A stretch of DNA of 64,000 bases from Priestia megaterium NBRC 15308 = ATCC 14581 (GCF_000832985.1 NZ_CP009920.1:1798001-1862000), one strand, 5' to 3'. Counted from the first letter of the stretch, positions 15,920 to 28,511 are shown. Notes: generated by a model not told the origin, from the sequence alone. Translations and numbers: made by a program.

Positions 15920-17433
15920 TATTTGGAAACCCCCTTCTCTTTAACTGACAAACGAATCGTCCCATCTTTCCATCGTGCAAAAGAAAAAGCAATTCCTAAA
16001 ATAACTGCCAGAGCTGCCACGCCCCAACCAAAAGGACCTACAAAAGTTGTTGCATACTGCTCGTAATTTTCCGAAATATTTTTTCGGAAGTTATCAAACA
16101 TCATATACCCAAGTACAAGTGGTGTAACCACTCCTAAACATATTTTCCACCATGAACCGATTCGGATATCAGAAACTTCGTTTGCATGCTGCTGAAGGCT
16201 GCTCAACTTTTTAAATACCCAAGCAACTAATACAACTTCTACTAAGCCTGCTAAAGCAACTCCAAAGTTATTAATGAAATAGTCGACCACATCTAAGAAA
16301 TAAAGTCCGCCTTGTGTTGCAAATAACAGCGAACAAATTGAAGCGATTCCTCCGCCTATTAATACAGATTTTGTACGTGAGATAGTAAATTTATCTTGAA
16401 TGCCCGCTACAAAGGTTTCAATGATTGAAATAAGTGACGTTAATCCTGCTAATGTTAAGGAAGCAAAGAATAACATTCCAAACAGCTGTTTAAAGGCCGG
16501 AAATTCATTAATAATTTGCGGAAAAACAACAAAGGCTAGTCCTACTCCTCCCTGAACCACCTTATCGATTGGGATACCTTGCTGAGTAGCCATAAAACCT
16601 AGTGCGCTAAACACACCGATTCCCGCTAGTAATTCAAAAGCGGAATTACCGAATCCAGTAATAAACGCATTATTAGTTAAATCAGATTTTTTAGGAAGGT
16701 AACTGGAATAAGTGATCATAATAGCAAAACCAACAGATAAACTAAAGAAAATTTGACCATATGCTGCAATCCAAACCTTTCCATCTCCAATTGCGCTCCA
16801 GTTTGGTTTAAAGAAAGCGTGCAGACCTTCCATTGCTCCGTCCAATGTTACTGCTCGAATGACAATGATTAAAAATAGAACAATTAGTGTTGGTAAAAAG
16901 ATTTTGTTTGCCGCTTCAATTCCTTTTTTGATTCCCTTTAATAACACACCCAACGTGACAATCCATACAAGTACAAGCGGAATTAAAACATGTAATACAA
17001 TGCTTCCTGTTTGTCCTGGTGCTTCAGCTAATTTTAAGTAATCTCCATATAAAAACGCTTCCGTATCCTTTCCCCAGCTTAACTTAAATGAAAAGATAAA
17101 ATACGACATCGCCCACGCGATAATAACGGAATAGTAAATTGAAATAAAAAAGGAAATAGCTACTTGCCACCAGCCTAGCCACTCAGCCTTTGGACTTAGT
17201 CTCGCTAAGGATAAAGGAGAAGAACCTTTATATTTATGACCTATAGCAAACTCCATGATTAAAATAGGAATTCCCGCCGTCAACAAAGCAAATAAATAGG
17301 GAAGAAAAAATGCTCCTCCTCCGTTTTCATACGCAGTAGCTGGAAACCTCCATATATTCCCTAGTCCAATTGCTGAACCTGCTGCTGCTAAAATAAACCC
17401 TGCTCTTGATCCCCACTGCGGCCTATTTTCCAC
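15919..17433 (-). CDS. sodium-dependent amino-acid symporter (NSS/MetP family)
   Basis: A 504-residue transporter of the neurotransmitter:sodium symporter family with about 11-12 membrane segments. The first segment has the sodium and substrate site AAAGSAIGLGNIWRFP (residues 14-29), and the sixth region FFSLSVGFAIMITYSSYLP is also characteristic. It is followed directly by a metS-like gene, as in MetPS of C. glutamicum, so methionine or alanine uptake coupled to sodium is the best guess. B. subtilis has paralogues YocR and YhdH. A GGGGGAATTAC site lies before the ATG. The substrate cannot be determined from sequence. Confidence 0.88.
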   Translation of the reverse strand: MENRPQWGSRAGFILAAAGSAIGLGNIWRFPATAYENGGGAFFLPYLFALLTAGIPILIMEFAIGHKYKGSSPLSLARLSPKAEWLGWWQVAISFFISIYYSVIIAWAMSYFIFSFKLSWGKDTEAFLYGDYLKLAEAPGQTGSIVLHVLIPLVLVWIVTLGVLLKGIKKGIEAANKIFLPTLIVLFLIIVIRAVTLDGAMEGLHAFFKPNWSAIGDGKVWIAAYGQIFFSLSVGFAIMITYSSYLPKKSDLTNNAFITGFGNSAFELLAGIGVFSALGFMATQQGIPIDKVVQGGVGLAFVVFPQIINEFPAFKQLFGMLFFASLTLAGLTSLISIIETFVAGIQDKFTISRTKSVLIGGGIASICSLLFATQGGLYFLDVVDYFINNFGVALAGLVEVVLVAWVFKKLSSLQQHANEVSDIRIGSWWKICLGVVTPLVLGYMMFDNFRKNISENYEQYATTFVGPFGWGVAALAVILGIAFSFARWKDGTIRLSVKEKGVSK

Positions 17434-17605
17434 TGTAATTCCCCCTTCTGTTCTCTCCCTACTCTCTTTTTATCGTAGATCAGCGAGAATTTTTATAATT
17501 TTTAGATTATTCTTTCTATAACTTCCTATCTCAAATTATAGAAGGGAGAAGATAGTATGTCAAAATATTTTTTATAGAAAATTCAGACAAATTATCCAAG
17601 GAATA

Positions 17606-17653
17606 AAAGCAAGTATGAAAGTCTTTTTGAACTTCCGCACCTGCTTTTTTAGT
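17606..17653 (-). terminator. probable terminator of yunB
   Basis: An imperfect stem, AAAAGCAAGTATGAAAGT with ACTTCCGCACCTGCTTTT, is flanked by runs of A and T. It lies about 30 bases past the yunB stop codon. Confidence 0.6.
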
Positions 17654-17681
17654 AATACTTTATCACGTTAATATAATATTG

Positions 17682-18434
17682 TTAATTTTTCTTCGGAAGT
17701 TCAATCGCCGGAGAAGACGAGTTTCCACCGTTAAAATAGTCAGGAACGTTTCCAGGAATAACGGTGCCTCCGACCGGGATTGTAGCCGTAACGGTTGTTT
17801 TTTTAGTTGCAAATGGGATAATAATTTGCATGTTTACTTTTACTTTGATAGATACTTCAAGAAACGCATTATTTATTCCATACTCCTCGATTTTTCGCAC
17901 TACGTCTGTTTGAACGTCACCAATAGCATGAAATTTAACCGGAATCAGCGGACCTAGATTTCCAAGCAGCGCATTATTAGTCGCTTGCCCAAGCGGAACT
18001 TGGTATACAATTCCTTGATTCCGCAACTTTTCACTTTTTTCAATACGAATATCTGTTGGAAGTTCAAGTGCATCTAAATTCCCTTTCTCTGCTTCTTTTA
18101 AGTTAGCCTGGACAAATGACGTAGTTTGAGCTCTAACCCGATTTACAAGCGCTGTGTCAATTTTAGCTACTTGACCGTTAGGTGTAGATTCCACTTTAAT
18201 AACATCTACGTCCAATTGATCAAGTACCTGTTTATTCACCGCTTTATTAATAACTAAAGTTGCAATCTCTTTTGTTTGTGCTTCAGCATATTTCATTAAC
18301 GTCGGTTCAATCCCTCTATTAATTAGCCATAATCCTACCCCTGTAGAAAGCATAAAAAAAAGAAAGGTGAGCAACAGAACGTAACGAAAAGGAAGCGGGC
18401 CTTTTCTTGTTAATTTCCGACGAAGTTTAACCAA
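17682..18434 (-). CDS. yunB: sporulation protein YunB
   Basis: A 250-residue membrane-anchored protein of the YunB family, known in Bacillus as a sporulation gene expressed in the mother cell. A basic N-terminus (MVKLRRKLTRKG) precedes one membrane segment (residues 18-41, RYVLLLTFLFFMLSTGVGLWLI), and the rest is predicted to lie outside the cytoplasm. The C-terminal tail is proline, glycine and asparagine-rich (YFNGGNSSSPAIELPKKN). GGAGGGATTT precedes the start. It forms a pair with yunC on the same strand. No enzymatic motif is visible. Confidence 0.88.
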   Translation of the reverse strand: MVKLRRKLTRKGPLPFRYVLLLTFLFFMLSTGVGLWLINRGIEPTLMKYAEAQTKEIATLVINKAVNKQVLDQLDVDVIKVESTPNGQVAKIDTALVNRVRAQTTSFVQANLKEAEKGNLDALELPTDIRIEKSEKLRNQGIVYQVPLGQATNNALLGNLGPLIPVKFHAIGDVQTDVVRKIEEYGINNAFLEVSIKVKVNMQIIIPFATKKTTVTATIPVGGTVIPGNVPDYFNGGNSSSPAIELPKKN

Positions 18435-18523
18435 AAAAAATCCCTCCTTACAAGCTATATGTATGCATGTATAAGGAGGTTCACGCTTCTTTTAAAAAGT
18501 TTTATCTTAAATTCTCGACTATA

Positions 18524-18826
18524 TTAAAGCATTTTCAATAAAGCATCTTTGCCAATTATTCCTTTAAAAATCCCTCTTTTTTCAGCTTCAAGCGTTACAG
18601 ATTCAAGAGGCGCTTCAAGAAGCTGCTCAATTGTACGTACACCTACAGCTCTTCCAGCTATTATTTGACGATCAGCTAATTTATCATTTAATAGACCTAC
18701 GTCTAGTGCTCCGCACATAATGTAACCTTTATCTGATGAGATTGTTAACAAAGTTGTTTTTGGCAGTAATACGGTAACTGCATTAAACGTATGACCTTCA
18801 ATTACGATAGGCGCTAAGGTAATCAT
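18524..18826 (-). CDS. yunC: DUF1805 protein YunC
   Basis: A 100-residue compact protein of the YunC (DUF1805) family. Visible segments are PKTTLLTISSDKGYIMCGALDVGLLN and DRQIIAGRAVGVRTIEQLLEAPLE, which form a small beta-rich fold. A crystal structure exists for a B. subtilis homologue, but no function is assigned that I know of. AAAGGAGTGAGTTACT precedes the ATG at 18826. It is followed on the same strand by yunB after about 90 bases. Confidence 0.88.
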   Translation of the reverse strand: MITLAPIVIEGHTFNAVTVLLPKTTLLTISSDKGYIMCGALDVGLLNDKLADRQIIAGRAVGVRTIEQLLEAPLESVTLEAEKRGIFKGIIGKDALLKML

Positions 18827-18957
18827 AGTAACTCACTCCTTTCTTAATCAATTTATGATTTTGAAAGAAAAAAGTGAGGTTTTACATATACTTTTCTACC
18901 TATTTGACGTTTATATTCCTTCTTCCTTATTTATATAAACTTTTATAGGACTCAGTG

Positions 18958-19812
18958 CTAAAATTCATTAAAAAAATCTAATTGTTTAGGAGCTAAATTC
19001 TCATATTCAATATTTAATAAACTCATAAGCTGTTTGGCATTATGTACAGCATCTCCGCCCGAGTTATTATTAAATAACAGGTAAATGTCCTTCGTTTGTT
19101 TTTGCAGCTTTTCAAGCCGTTCTTTCCACTCTAGGAGCTCTTTTTCATTGTAACGATACAAAAACCTTACTGCTCGCCAATTGCCTTCTGCGGGCTTATT
19201 CCAACCGTGTACGTTTCGTCCGTGAAAACGGATAAGTGTTTTCTGTTTATCTGTAGCATGAATCACAATAGGAATAGAGCCTTCTCCTGCCTGCGGTTCA
19301 TCACAAATACCGTGAATCCACTTCTCTTGTTCCATAAACGTCAGCGTTTTATCGTAGAAAAATGGCTTAAACCAAGATTGATTTCGAAACTCAAGCGCTA
19401 CTGGCAAATCGCCAAACTTCTCGCGGCTATATCTCAAATAGGCTACATTTTCTTTTGTACAGTCAAACCAGGGCGGCATTTGAAATAAAATCATACCAAG
19501 TTTATTCGATGTTACGTAAGGCTTCACTGATTCTAAAAACGCATGAAACATTTCTTCTTTGCTATCAAACGGATTTCCTTCTCTCATATGCCCTGTCATA
19601 CCTTGATAGGCTTTTACTACAAAACGAAAAGATTCCGGTGTATCGTTCACCCATTTTTCTACATTTGATGTTGGTTGAATTGCATAAAAAGATGAATCGA
19701 CTTCAACAATTGGAAAATGGCCTGCATATACGGCAAGCTTGTCTCTTGATGAAACCCCCGCTTCATATAATGAATCATGATCTCCCCAGCCTGTAACTCC
19801 AATATAAATCAT
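18958..19812 (-). CDS. yunF: DUF72 TIM-barrel protein YunF
   Basis: A 284-residue protein of the DUF72 family, a TIM-barrel group. It starts MIYIGVTGWGDHD, and carries EVDSSFYAIQP, ILFQMPPWFDCT, ALEFRNQSWF and a terminal YLLFNNNSGGDAVHNA, the usual landmarks. The conserved acidic and aromatic residues suggest an enzyme related to xylose-isomerase-like barrels, but no activity is established that I can name. GAGGAGTGGC precedes the ATG at 19812. It is the last gene before the suf operon terminator, on the same strand but separated from it. Confidence 0.88.
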   Translation of the reverse strand: MIYIGVTGWGDHDSLYEAGVSSRDKLAVYAGHFPIVEVDSSFYAIQPTSNVEKWVNDTPESFRFVVKAYQGMTGHMREGNPFDSKEEMFHAFLESVKPYVTSNKLGMILFQMPPWFDCTKENVAYLRYSREKFGDLPVALEFRNQSWFKPFFYDKTLTFMEQEKWIHGICDEPQAGEGSIPIVIHATDKQKTLIRFHGRNVHGWNKPAEGNWRAVRFLYRYNEKELLEWKERLEKLQKQTKDIYLLFNNNSGGDAVHNAKQLMSLLNIEYENLAPKQLDFFNEF

Positions 19813-19873
19813 GCCACTCCTCCTCTATGTTCTTAGCTTCGCTTTTCTTTATTTTAATACAAACGATACAAAA

Positions 19874-19906
19874 AAACTCGTTTGCATAAAGAGCAAACGA
19901 GTTTTG
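19874..19906 (-). terminator. terminator of the suf operon
   Basis: AAAACTCGTTTGC / GCAAACGAGTTTT, a 13-bp perfect stem with a short loop, just after the sufB stop codon on the minus strand. Confidence 0.88.
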
Positions 19907-19914
19907 ATCTATTA

Positions 19915-21312
19915 TTAACCGATTGAACCTTCCATTTCAAATTTGATTAGACGGTTCATTTCTACTGCATATTCCATTGGAAGCTCTTTTGTAAATGGCT
20001 CAATAAAGCCCATTACAATCATTTCTGTTGCTTCTTCTTCAGAAATACCGCGGCTCATTAGATAGAATAATTGTTCTTCAGATACTTTCGATACCTTCGC
20101 TTCATGCTCAAGTGAGATGTTGTCATTTAAAATCTCATTGTACGGAATTGTATCAGAAGTTGATTGATTATCCATAATCAGCGTATCACACTCAATGTTC
20201 GCACGTGCACCTTCTGCTTTACGGCCGAAGTGTACGATACCGCGGTATGTTACTTTACCGCCTTGTTTTGAAATTGATTTTGATACGATCGTTGAAGATG
20301 TGTTCGGTGCTAAGTGAATCATTTTTGCACCAGCATCTTGGTGCTGTCCTTTACCAGCAAGGGCAATAGATAATGTCATACCACGTGCACCTTCACCTTT
20401 TAAGATAACAGCTGGATATTTCATTGTTAACTTAGAACCGATGTTTCCATCAATCCATTCCATTGTTGCGTTTGCTTCACAAACCGCGCGTTTTGTTACA
20501 AGGTTGTATACGTTGTTCGCCCAGTTTTGAATTGTTGTATAGCGGCAATACGCATCTTTTTTGATGATGATCTCTACAACGGCACTGTGAAGAGAGTTTG
20601 TTGTATAAACAGGTGCTGTACAGCCCTCTACATAGTGAACGTGTGAGCCTTCATCAGCAATAATTAACGTACGCTCAAACTGTCCCATATTTTCAGAGTT
20701 AATACGGAAATAAGCTTGTAATGGTGTGTCTACTTTTATGCCTTTCGGTACGTAAATGAATGATCCACCAGACCAAACCGCTGAGTTAAGAGCAGAGAAT
20801 TTGTTATCCGTTGGCGGGATAACTTTTCCAAAATGCTCACGGAAAATATCTTCGTTTTCTTTTAGCGCCGTATCCGTATCTTTAAATACGATACCTTGCG
20901 CTTCAAGATCTTCTTTCATATTGTGATAAACAACTTCAGATTCGTACTGAGCTGATACACCCGCAAGATACTTTTGCTCTGCTTCAGGAATACCAAGTTT
21001 ATCAAACGTTTGTTTAATTTCTTCAGGAACTTCATCCCAAGAGCGTTCAGACTTCTCAGATGGTTTTACGTAGTACGTAATTTCATCAAAGTCTAAGCTT
21101 GCCATGTCTCCGCCCCACTGTGGCATTGGCATGTTGTAGAAGTGCTCTAGAGATTTCAAACGGAAGTCAAGCATCCATTGTGGTTCCTCTTTCATACGAG
21201 AAATTTCTTCTACGATTTCTTTTGTTAAACCGCGTTTAGAGCGGAAAATTGATACGTCTTTATCGGAAAATCCATATTTATAATCGCCGATTTCTGGCAT
21301 TTTTTTAGCCAT
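19915..21312 (-). CDS. sufB: Fe-S cluster assembly protein SufB
   Basis: A 465-residue core scaffold of the SUF system, which works with SufC and SufD as a SufBC2D complex to build Fe-S clusters. Marker segments are the N-terminal [19 protein letters not shown], the beta-helix core with [18 protein letters not shown], and the C-terminal [29 protein letters not shown]. The cysteine in EGCTAP is in the conserved region that takes up sulphide. It is the last gene of sufC-sufD-sufS-sufU-sufB. TAGGGGGTAATAAAAG lies before the ATG at 21312. It is a cytoplasmic protein. Confidence 0.97.
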   Translation of the reverse strand: MAKKMPEIGDYKYGFSDKDVSIFRSKRGLTKEIVEEISRMKEEPQWMLDFRLKSLEHFYNMPMPQWGGDMASLDFDEITYYVKPSEKSERSWDEVPEEIKQTFDKLGIPEAEQKYLAGVSAQYESEVVYHNMKEDLEAQGIVFKDTDTALKENEDIFREHFGKVIPPTDNKFSALNSAVWSGGSFIYVPKGIKVDTPLQAYFRINSENMGQFERTLIIADEGSHVHYVEGCTAPVYTTNSLHSAVVEIIIKKDAYCRYTTIQNWANNVYNLVTKRAVCEANATMEWIDGNIGSKLTMKYPAVILKGEGARGMTLSIALAGKGQHQDAGAKMIHLAPNTSSTIVSKSISKQGGKVTYRGIVHFGRKAEGARANIECDTLIMDNQSTSDTIPYNEILNDNISLEHEAKVSKVSEEQLFYLMSRGISEEEATEMIVMGFIEPFTKELPMEYAVEMNRLIKFEMEGSIG

Positions 21313-21357
21313 CTTTTATTACCCCCTACTTGATAGGATTGGGAATGAATGAAGGTC

Positions 21358-24309
<2,952 letters not shown>

Positions 24310-24326
24310 AGAGATCCTCCTAACTC

Positions 24327-25112
24327 TTAAGCTTCTTGCTCTACAGTTTCGTCTTCAATACCTAATTCTTGTTTGATCCAGTCATAACCTTCTGCCTCTA
24401 GACGCTGTGCTAATTCTGGTCCGCCTGATTTTACAACGCGACCTTGCATCATAACGTGAACTTTATCTGGTGTAATGTAGTTTAATAAACGTTGGTAGTG
24501 AGTAATCATTAAGCAACCGAACTCGCTGCCGCGCAGTTCATTAATACCTTTTGATACAACTTTTAACGCATCGATATCTAAACCAGAGTCGATTTCATCT
24601 AAAATTGCAATTCCTGGTTGAAGCATCATTAATTGAAGAATTTCGTTACGCTTCTTCTCACCGCCAGAGAAACCTTCATTTAGGTAACGCTGTGCCATGT
24701 CTTGATCCATTTCTAAGAAATCCATGTTTTTATCTAATTGACGGATAAATTTCATTAGTGAAATTTCTTCGCCTTCTTCACGACGAGCATTAATTGCTGA
24801 ACGTAGGAAGTCTGCATTTGTTACACCGCTGATTTCACTTGGATATTGCATCGCTAGGAATAGACCTGCACGAGCGCGCTCATCTACTTCCATCTCAAGT
24901 ACATCTTCGCCGTCTAGCGTGATGCTTCCTTGTGTAACCTCGTATTTAGGATGTCCCATGATTGCTGAAGATAATGTTGATTTACCAGTACCGTTTGGTC
25001 CCATGATTGCATGGATTTCGCCGCCCTTAACTTCTAAATTAACACCTTTTAAAATTTCTTTACCTTCAATTGCAACATGAAGATCTTTAATTGTTAAAGT
25101 TGACCCTGCCAT
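24327..25112 (-). CDS. sufC: SUF ATPase SufC
   Basis: A 261-residue ABC-type ATPase without membrane partner that powers the SufBCD scaffold. The Walker A motif is GPNGTGKST (38-46), the signature FSGGEKKRNEIL, and Walker B IAILDEIDSGLD, followed by the H-loop MITHYQRLL. Walker A and signature are complete. GGAGGTTTTAATATG provides a strong ribosome site. It is the first gene of the sufCDSUB operon, preceded by the promoter and palindrome at 25172-25244. Confidence 0.97.
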   Translation of the reverse strand: MAGSTLTIKDLHVAIEGKEILKGVNLEVKGGEIHAIMGPNGTGKSTLSSAIMGHPKYEVTQGSITLDGEDVLEMEVDERARAGLFLAMQYPSEISGVTNADFLRSAINARREEGEEISLMKFIRQLDKNMDFLEMDQDMAQRYLNEGFSGGEKKRNEILQLMMLQPGIAILDEIDSGLDIDALKVVSKGINELRGSEFGCLMITHYQRLLNYITPDKVHVMMQGRVVKSGGPELAQRLEAEGYDWIKQELGIEDETVEQEA

Positions 25113-25171
25113 ATTAAAACCTCCAGTTATAGACGTATATAGTAAAAAACGATATACCTATATCTTTTTAA

Positions 25172-25244
25172 TTATTCTCATTTTATTCTCATTACAATCT
25201 TATAACAAATGAAAACTTATAGCAACCTTTTGACCCAAAAGGTT
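25172..25244 (-). promoter_or_regulatory. suf promoter with palindrome and tandem 11-mer
   Basis: Minus strand, in the order of transcription: a perfect 9-3-9 palindrome AACCTTTTG ... CAAAAGGTT (25224-25244), a -35 box TTGCTA (25220-25225) overlapping its end, a 17-base spacer, a -10 box TAAGAT (25197-25202), then two exact tandem copies of AATGAGAATAA (25172-25193) over the expected transcription start. The repeats are plain to see; the promoter boxes are only fair matches (4/6 each). Confidence 0.5.
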
Positions 25245-25281
25245 TTAAACCATTATGTACATTTTTCAAGACTAAATCCAC

Positions 25282-25337
25282 TCATAAAAAAGTTGCCTTA
25301 AAAGACTCCATAGAGCCTTCTAAGACAAGCTTTTTTA
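25282..25337 (-). terminator. terminator of yurZ
   Basis: A long imperfect stem, AAAAAAGTTGCCTTAAAAGACTC against GAGCCTTCTAAGACAAGCTTTTTT, lies just after the yurZ stop codon. Confidence 0.75.
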
Positions 25338-25351
25338 CCCTCTTTATTTAC

Positions 25352-25717
25352 TTAGTGCGTGTGGCTAGTCAGTTCTGAAATACACTCTTGGACAAGCGTA
25401 ACGGACTGACTCATCGCTGCGCCTCCGCCAAATGCTGCTGACACTCCGCATGCCTCTAGAATTTCTTGTTCAGTTGCACCTTGATCAATGCAGCCTTTTG
25501 TATGATAAATCATACAGTACTCGTCTTGAGCTACTACGCTGATTCCTAACGCGATTAACTGCTTTTCTTTTTTAGAAAGAGAACCTTCTCCAAAACATGC
25601 TTCAGTAAACGCATTAAACGTTTTTGTTACTTCCGGCAATTTTTCGCTAAATTTCCCAACACCCATTTTATAATCATGAAGTGCTTGCTCAGTTGAATGA
25701 CGTGCTTCTTGCTGCAT
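25352..25717 (-). CDS. yurZ: AhpD/carboxymuconolactone decarboxylase-like protein YurZ
   Basis: A 121-residue protein of the AhpD-like/CMD family. The redox motif is visible as [15 protein letters not shown], where Cys-x3-His sits where AhpD relatives carry CxxC-x2-H; the first cysteine of a classical CxxC is absent. The helical remainder [12 protein letters not shown] and [14 protein letters not shown] fits the family. In B. subtilis yurZ precedes sufC. The start at 25717 is chosen for GGGAG eight bases upstream; GTG at 25750 would add 11 residues. It may act as a small oxidant-handling protein, though direct evidence is lacking. The gene is not in the suf transcript because a terminator lies between them. 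Confidence 0.82.
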   Translation of the reverse strand: MQQEARHSTEQALHDYKMGVGKFSEKLPEVTKTFNAFTEACFGEGSLSKKEKQLIALGISVVAQDEYCMIYHTKGCIDQGATEQEILEACGVSAAFGGGAAMSQSVTLVQECISELTSHTH

Positions 25718-25796
25718 AACGTCAGCTCCCATCATCAGTAAAGTTTTCACGGTTAGTATGCGTGAGAAAAATAAGAGTTATTCGTTTTCCCGCCTA

Positions 25797-25837
25797 CAAA
25801 AAAAGCACTTGCCCAGAGTGGGCAAGCGCTTTTCTTC
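25797..25837 (-). terminator. terminator of metNPQ
   Basis: AAAAAGCACTTGCCC / GGGCAAGCGCTTTT stem with an AGAGT loop, immediately after metQ on the minus strand. Confidence 0.88.
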
Positions 25838-25839
25838 TA

Positions 25840-26676
25840 TTATTTATTTACCGGCAGTACTCCGCCTTTGTATTTTTCTTTAATGTAGTCTTGAATTTCT
25901 TTAGAGTGAAGAACTTTTACTAAAGCTTTCACCGTATCTTTATTTTCGTCGCCTTTGTGAACCGTAATAATGTTTGCATAAGGGTTATTTTCCTTGCTTT
26001 CAACTGCGATTGGATCTTTTACTGGATCTAAACCAGCATCGATAGCATAGTTAGCATTGATAACAACAGCGTCACCTTCATTGTTTTTGTACATTTGAGG
26101 TAACAATCCGCCTTCAACATCGGCTTTAAATTTTAAATTTTTAGGGTTTTCTACAATATCTTTAATTTGTGCATCTATTTTCTTTACGCCTGGCTTTAAT
26201 TTGATCACGCCAGCTTTTTCAAAAATCGATAATATACGTCCTTGCTCTGCTACCGCATCACGCATAATAACTGTACCGTTTTTCGGAAGATCTTTTAAGC
26301 TTTTGTATTTTTTAGAGTAGATACCAATTGGCTCAATATGAATGGCACCGGCACTTACGAAATCATACCCTTTTTCACCCTTGTGATCTTTTAATACTGA
26401 ATTCATATAAGGAACATGCTGGAAGTAGTTTGCATCAATTTCATTGTTTGCAAGAGCTGTGTTCGGTAAGATGTAATCTTGGAATTTTTTAATTTCTAAG
26501 TCAATTCCTTGTTTTTCTAAAATCGGTTTTGCTTGTTCTAAAATTTCAGCATGAGGCGTATTAGATGCACCCACGACAATTTTCTTTTCATCTTTTGATC
26601 CATTGTTAGATCCACACGCAGCTAATCCTACTACTAGTGCAGATGTTAATGCTAAAGCCGAAAGCCATTTTTTCAT
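25840..26676 (-). CDS. metQ: methionine ABC transporter binding lipoprotein MetQ
   Basis: A 278-residue substrate-binding lipoprotein of the NlpA family that captures methionine outside the membrane. The signal peptide ends in the lipobox LVVGLAACG, so lipidation is expected at C21. Family landmarks are VVGASNTPHAEIL, ANYFQHVPYMNSVL and VVINANYAIDAGLDP. It is the last gene of metN-metP-metQ and terminates at the stem-loop at 25797-25837. The operon lies behind a SAM riboswitch, so it is made when methionine and SAM are short. Confidence 0.96.
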   Translation of the reverse strand: MKKWLSALALTSALVVGLAACGSNNGSKDEKKIVVGASNTPHAEILEQAKPILEKQGIDLEIKKFQDYILPNTALANNEIDANYFQHVPYMNSVLKDHKGEKGYDFVSAGAIHIEPIGIYSKKYKSLKDLPKNGTVIMRDAVAEQGRILSIFEKAGVIKLKPGVKKIDAQIKDIVENPKNLKFKADVEGGLLPQMYKNNEGDAVVINANYAIDAGLDPVKDPIAVESKENNPYANIITVHKGDENKDTVKALVKVLHSKEIQDYIKEKYKGGVLPVNK

Positions 26677-26693
26677 AATAAATAATCCTCCCT

Positions 26694-27362
26694 TTATCTT
26701 TTATCAATTTTTGCAGTAATCGCATCTCCAATAAGTTGGATAATAAATACAATAATCAAAATTAAGATTGTAGCGGCTAGCGTTACGTCATTATGACTGC
26801 GCTGGAACCCTTCTAAATATGCAAGGTTTCCAAGACCTCCGGCTCCAATCACACCCGCCATTGCCGTATAGCCGACTAATGCAATCGTTGTTACCGTCAA
26901 ACCGGAAATTAAAGCTGGCAGCGATTCAGGTAAAAGCACTTTAAAAATAATGGTGCTTGTTGTTGCTCCCATTGATTTAGCAGCTTCAATCACGCCTTTA
27001 TCAATTTCGCGCAAACCAATTTCTACAAGACGCGCATAAAATGGTGCTGCTCCAACAATTAAAGCAGGTAACGCTGCATTAGCACCTAAAATACTTCCTA
27101 CCAATGCTTTGGTAAATGGAATCAGTAAAACAATTAAAATAATGAATGGAATGGAACGAAAGATATTTACAACCGCTGACACAATGGCATATAAAGGTTT
27201 GTTTTGCCAAAGCTGTCCTTTGGACGTTAAAAATAAAAGCAAGCCCAATAAAATACCTAGAACAAATGTGGCTACAACTGAAATAGCCGTCATATATAGT
27301 GTTTCATTTGTCGCTTGAATAAAATCATCTAAAATAACGTTTGGAAATAGTTTCTCAAGCAT
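26694..27362 (-). CDS. metP: methionine ABC transporter permease MetP
   Basis: A 222-residue inner-membrane permease of the MetI type with about five membrane segments. The coupling EAA-loop region reads EIDKGVIEAAKSMGATTSTIIFKVLLPESLPALISG, which contacts MetN. It overlaps the end of metN by eight bases and precedes metQ. AGGTAATGACAAATG precedes the start. The family is well defined; E. coli MetI is the reference. Confidence 0.95.
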   Translation of the reverse strand: MLEKLFPNVILDDFIQATNETLYMTAISVVATFVLGILLGLLLFLTSKGQLWQNKPLYAIVSAVVNIFRSIPFIILIVLLIPFTKALVGSILGANAALPALIVGAAPFYARLVEIGLREIDKGVIEAAKSMGATTSTIIFKVLLPESLPALISGLTVTTIALVGYTAMAGVIGAGGLGNLAYLEGFQRSHNDVTLAATILILIIVFIIQLIGDAITAKIDKR

Positions 27363-28380
27363 TTGTCATTACCTCCACTTCTACCTGCTGCTCATGAATG
27401 TATGCAATGACTTTTTCAACTTCTGTTAATTCTCCGTCTAAATGAACGAACAACGTTCCGTATGAACCTGTTTGCGTATGAGAAATCTTTCCTTGTAAAA
27501 TATTAATCGTTACATCAAACTGTTTTAAAATCGTTGTAATGAGCGGTTGCTCTGCTTTTCCGCCAACAAACGTCAGCTGAATAATTTGCCCGCTTGGATA
27601 CAGCTCTTTTACTTGTTCAATCGTTTCAAACGTTTCCTCTGGTTCAGAAATCTGTTGAACAAATCGTTTTGTAATCGGCTGCTTAGGTTTTCTGAATACT
27701 TCTAGCACTTGTCCTTCTTCTACTACTGCCCCATTTTCCATAACGGCTACTCGATGACAAATTTTACGAATGACGTGCATTTCATGAGTAATTAATACAA
27801 TGGTTAACCCTAGCTTCTCATTAATATCTACTAACAGATCTAAAATAGAATCTGTCGTTTGAGGATCAAGCGCTGATGTTGCTTCATCACAAAGCAATAC
27901 TTTTGGATTATTCGCTAGCGCTCGAGCAATACCAACACGCTGCTTTTGTCCACCGCTAAGCTGCGATGGATAAGCATTTTCACGACCTTCAAGTCCAACT
28001 AGCTTAATGAGTTCGTCTACTCGTTTCATTCTTTTTTCTTTTGAAATCCCTGCTATTTCTAACGGAAAAGCAATATTTTCTCTCACCGTACGCGACCATA
28101 AGATATTAAAGTGTTGAAATATCATACTAATTTCTTGTCTCGCTTTTCTGAGTTTTCCGCCTTTAATTTTTCCAATATCATTACCTGCTACCTCGACCGT
28201 TCCTGTCGTTGGTGTTTCTAATCCGTTTAGCAAGCGAATCAAAGAACTTTTCCCCGCTCCGCTATAACCAATAATTCCGTAAATTTCACCTTGGTTAACG
28301 GTTAGATTCACATTATCAACAGCTGTTACTTGACCGCTTTTAGCCTGATAAATTTTTGTAACGTCTGTTAATGTAATCAT
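27355..28380 (-). CDS. metN: methionine ABC transporter ATPase MetN
   Basis: A 341-residue ATPase for methionine import. Walker A is GYSGAGKSS (38-46), the signature LSGGQKQRVGIARAL, and Walker B VLLCDEATSALDP. The C-terminal third (after about residue 260, QIIQLTFVGGKAEQPLIT and on) is the NIL/ACT-like domain that in E. coli binds methionine and inhibits the transporter. It is the first gene of the operon, about 130 bases after the SAM riboswitch. GAAGGTGAAGAAAT precedes the ATG. Confidence 0.97.
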   Translation of the reverse strand: MITLTDVTKIYQAKSGQVTAVDNVNLTVNQGEIYGIIGYSGAGKSSLIRLLNGLETPTTGTVEVAGNDIGKIKGGKLRKARQEISMIFQHFNILWSRTVRENIAFPLEIAGISKEKRMKRVDELIKLVGLEGRENAYPSQLSGGQKQRVGIARALANNPKVLLCDEATSALDPQTTDSILDLLVDINEKLGLTIVLITHEMHVIRKICHRVAVMENGAVVEEGQVLEVFRKPKQPITKRFVQQISEPEETFETIEQVKELYPSGQIIQLTFVGGKAEQPLITTILKQFDVTINILQGKISHTQTGSYGTLFVHLDGELTEVEKVIAYIHEQQVEVEVMTNA

Positions 28381-28463
28381 ATTTCTTCACCTTCTTTAAT
28401 AAAAACTTAATTATGTTAGGTTGTCCTATAGGATAAAAAAGCCGTAAAACAATTTTCCCCATT

Positions 28464-28498
28464 AAAAAAGCCTCTCTGCGCATGACAGAAAGGCTCGA
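28464..28498 (-). terminator. expression-platform terminator of the SAM riboswitch
   Basis: GAGCCTTTCTGTC / GCAGAGAGGCTTTTTT stem on the minus strand, just downstream of the aptamer. When SAM is bound this terminator should form and stop transcription before metN. Confidence 0.88.
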
Positions 28499-28511
28499 TA
28501 TTTAATCCTTT

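Noticed and set aside
25172-25193. Fur box at the suf promoter
   Set aside because: The two 11-mers are direct repeats and lack the inverted 7-1-7 order seen at 41844 and 41908.
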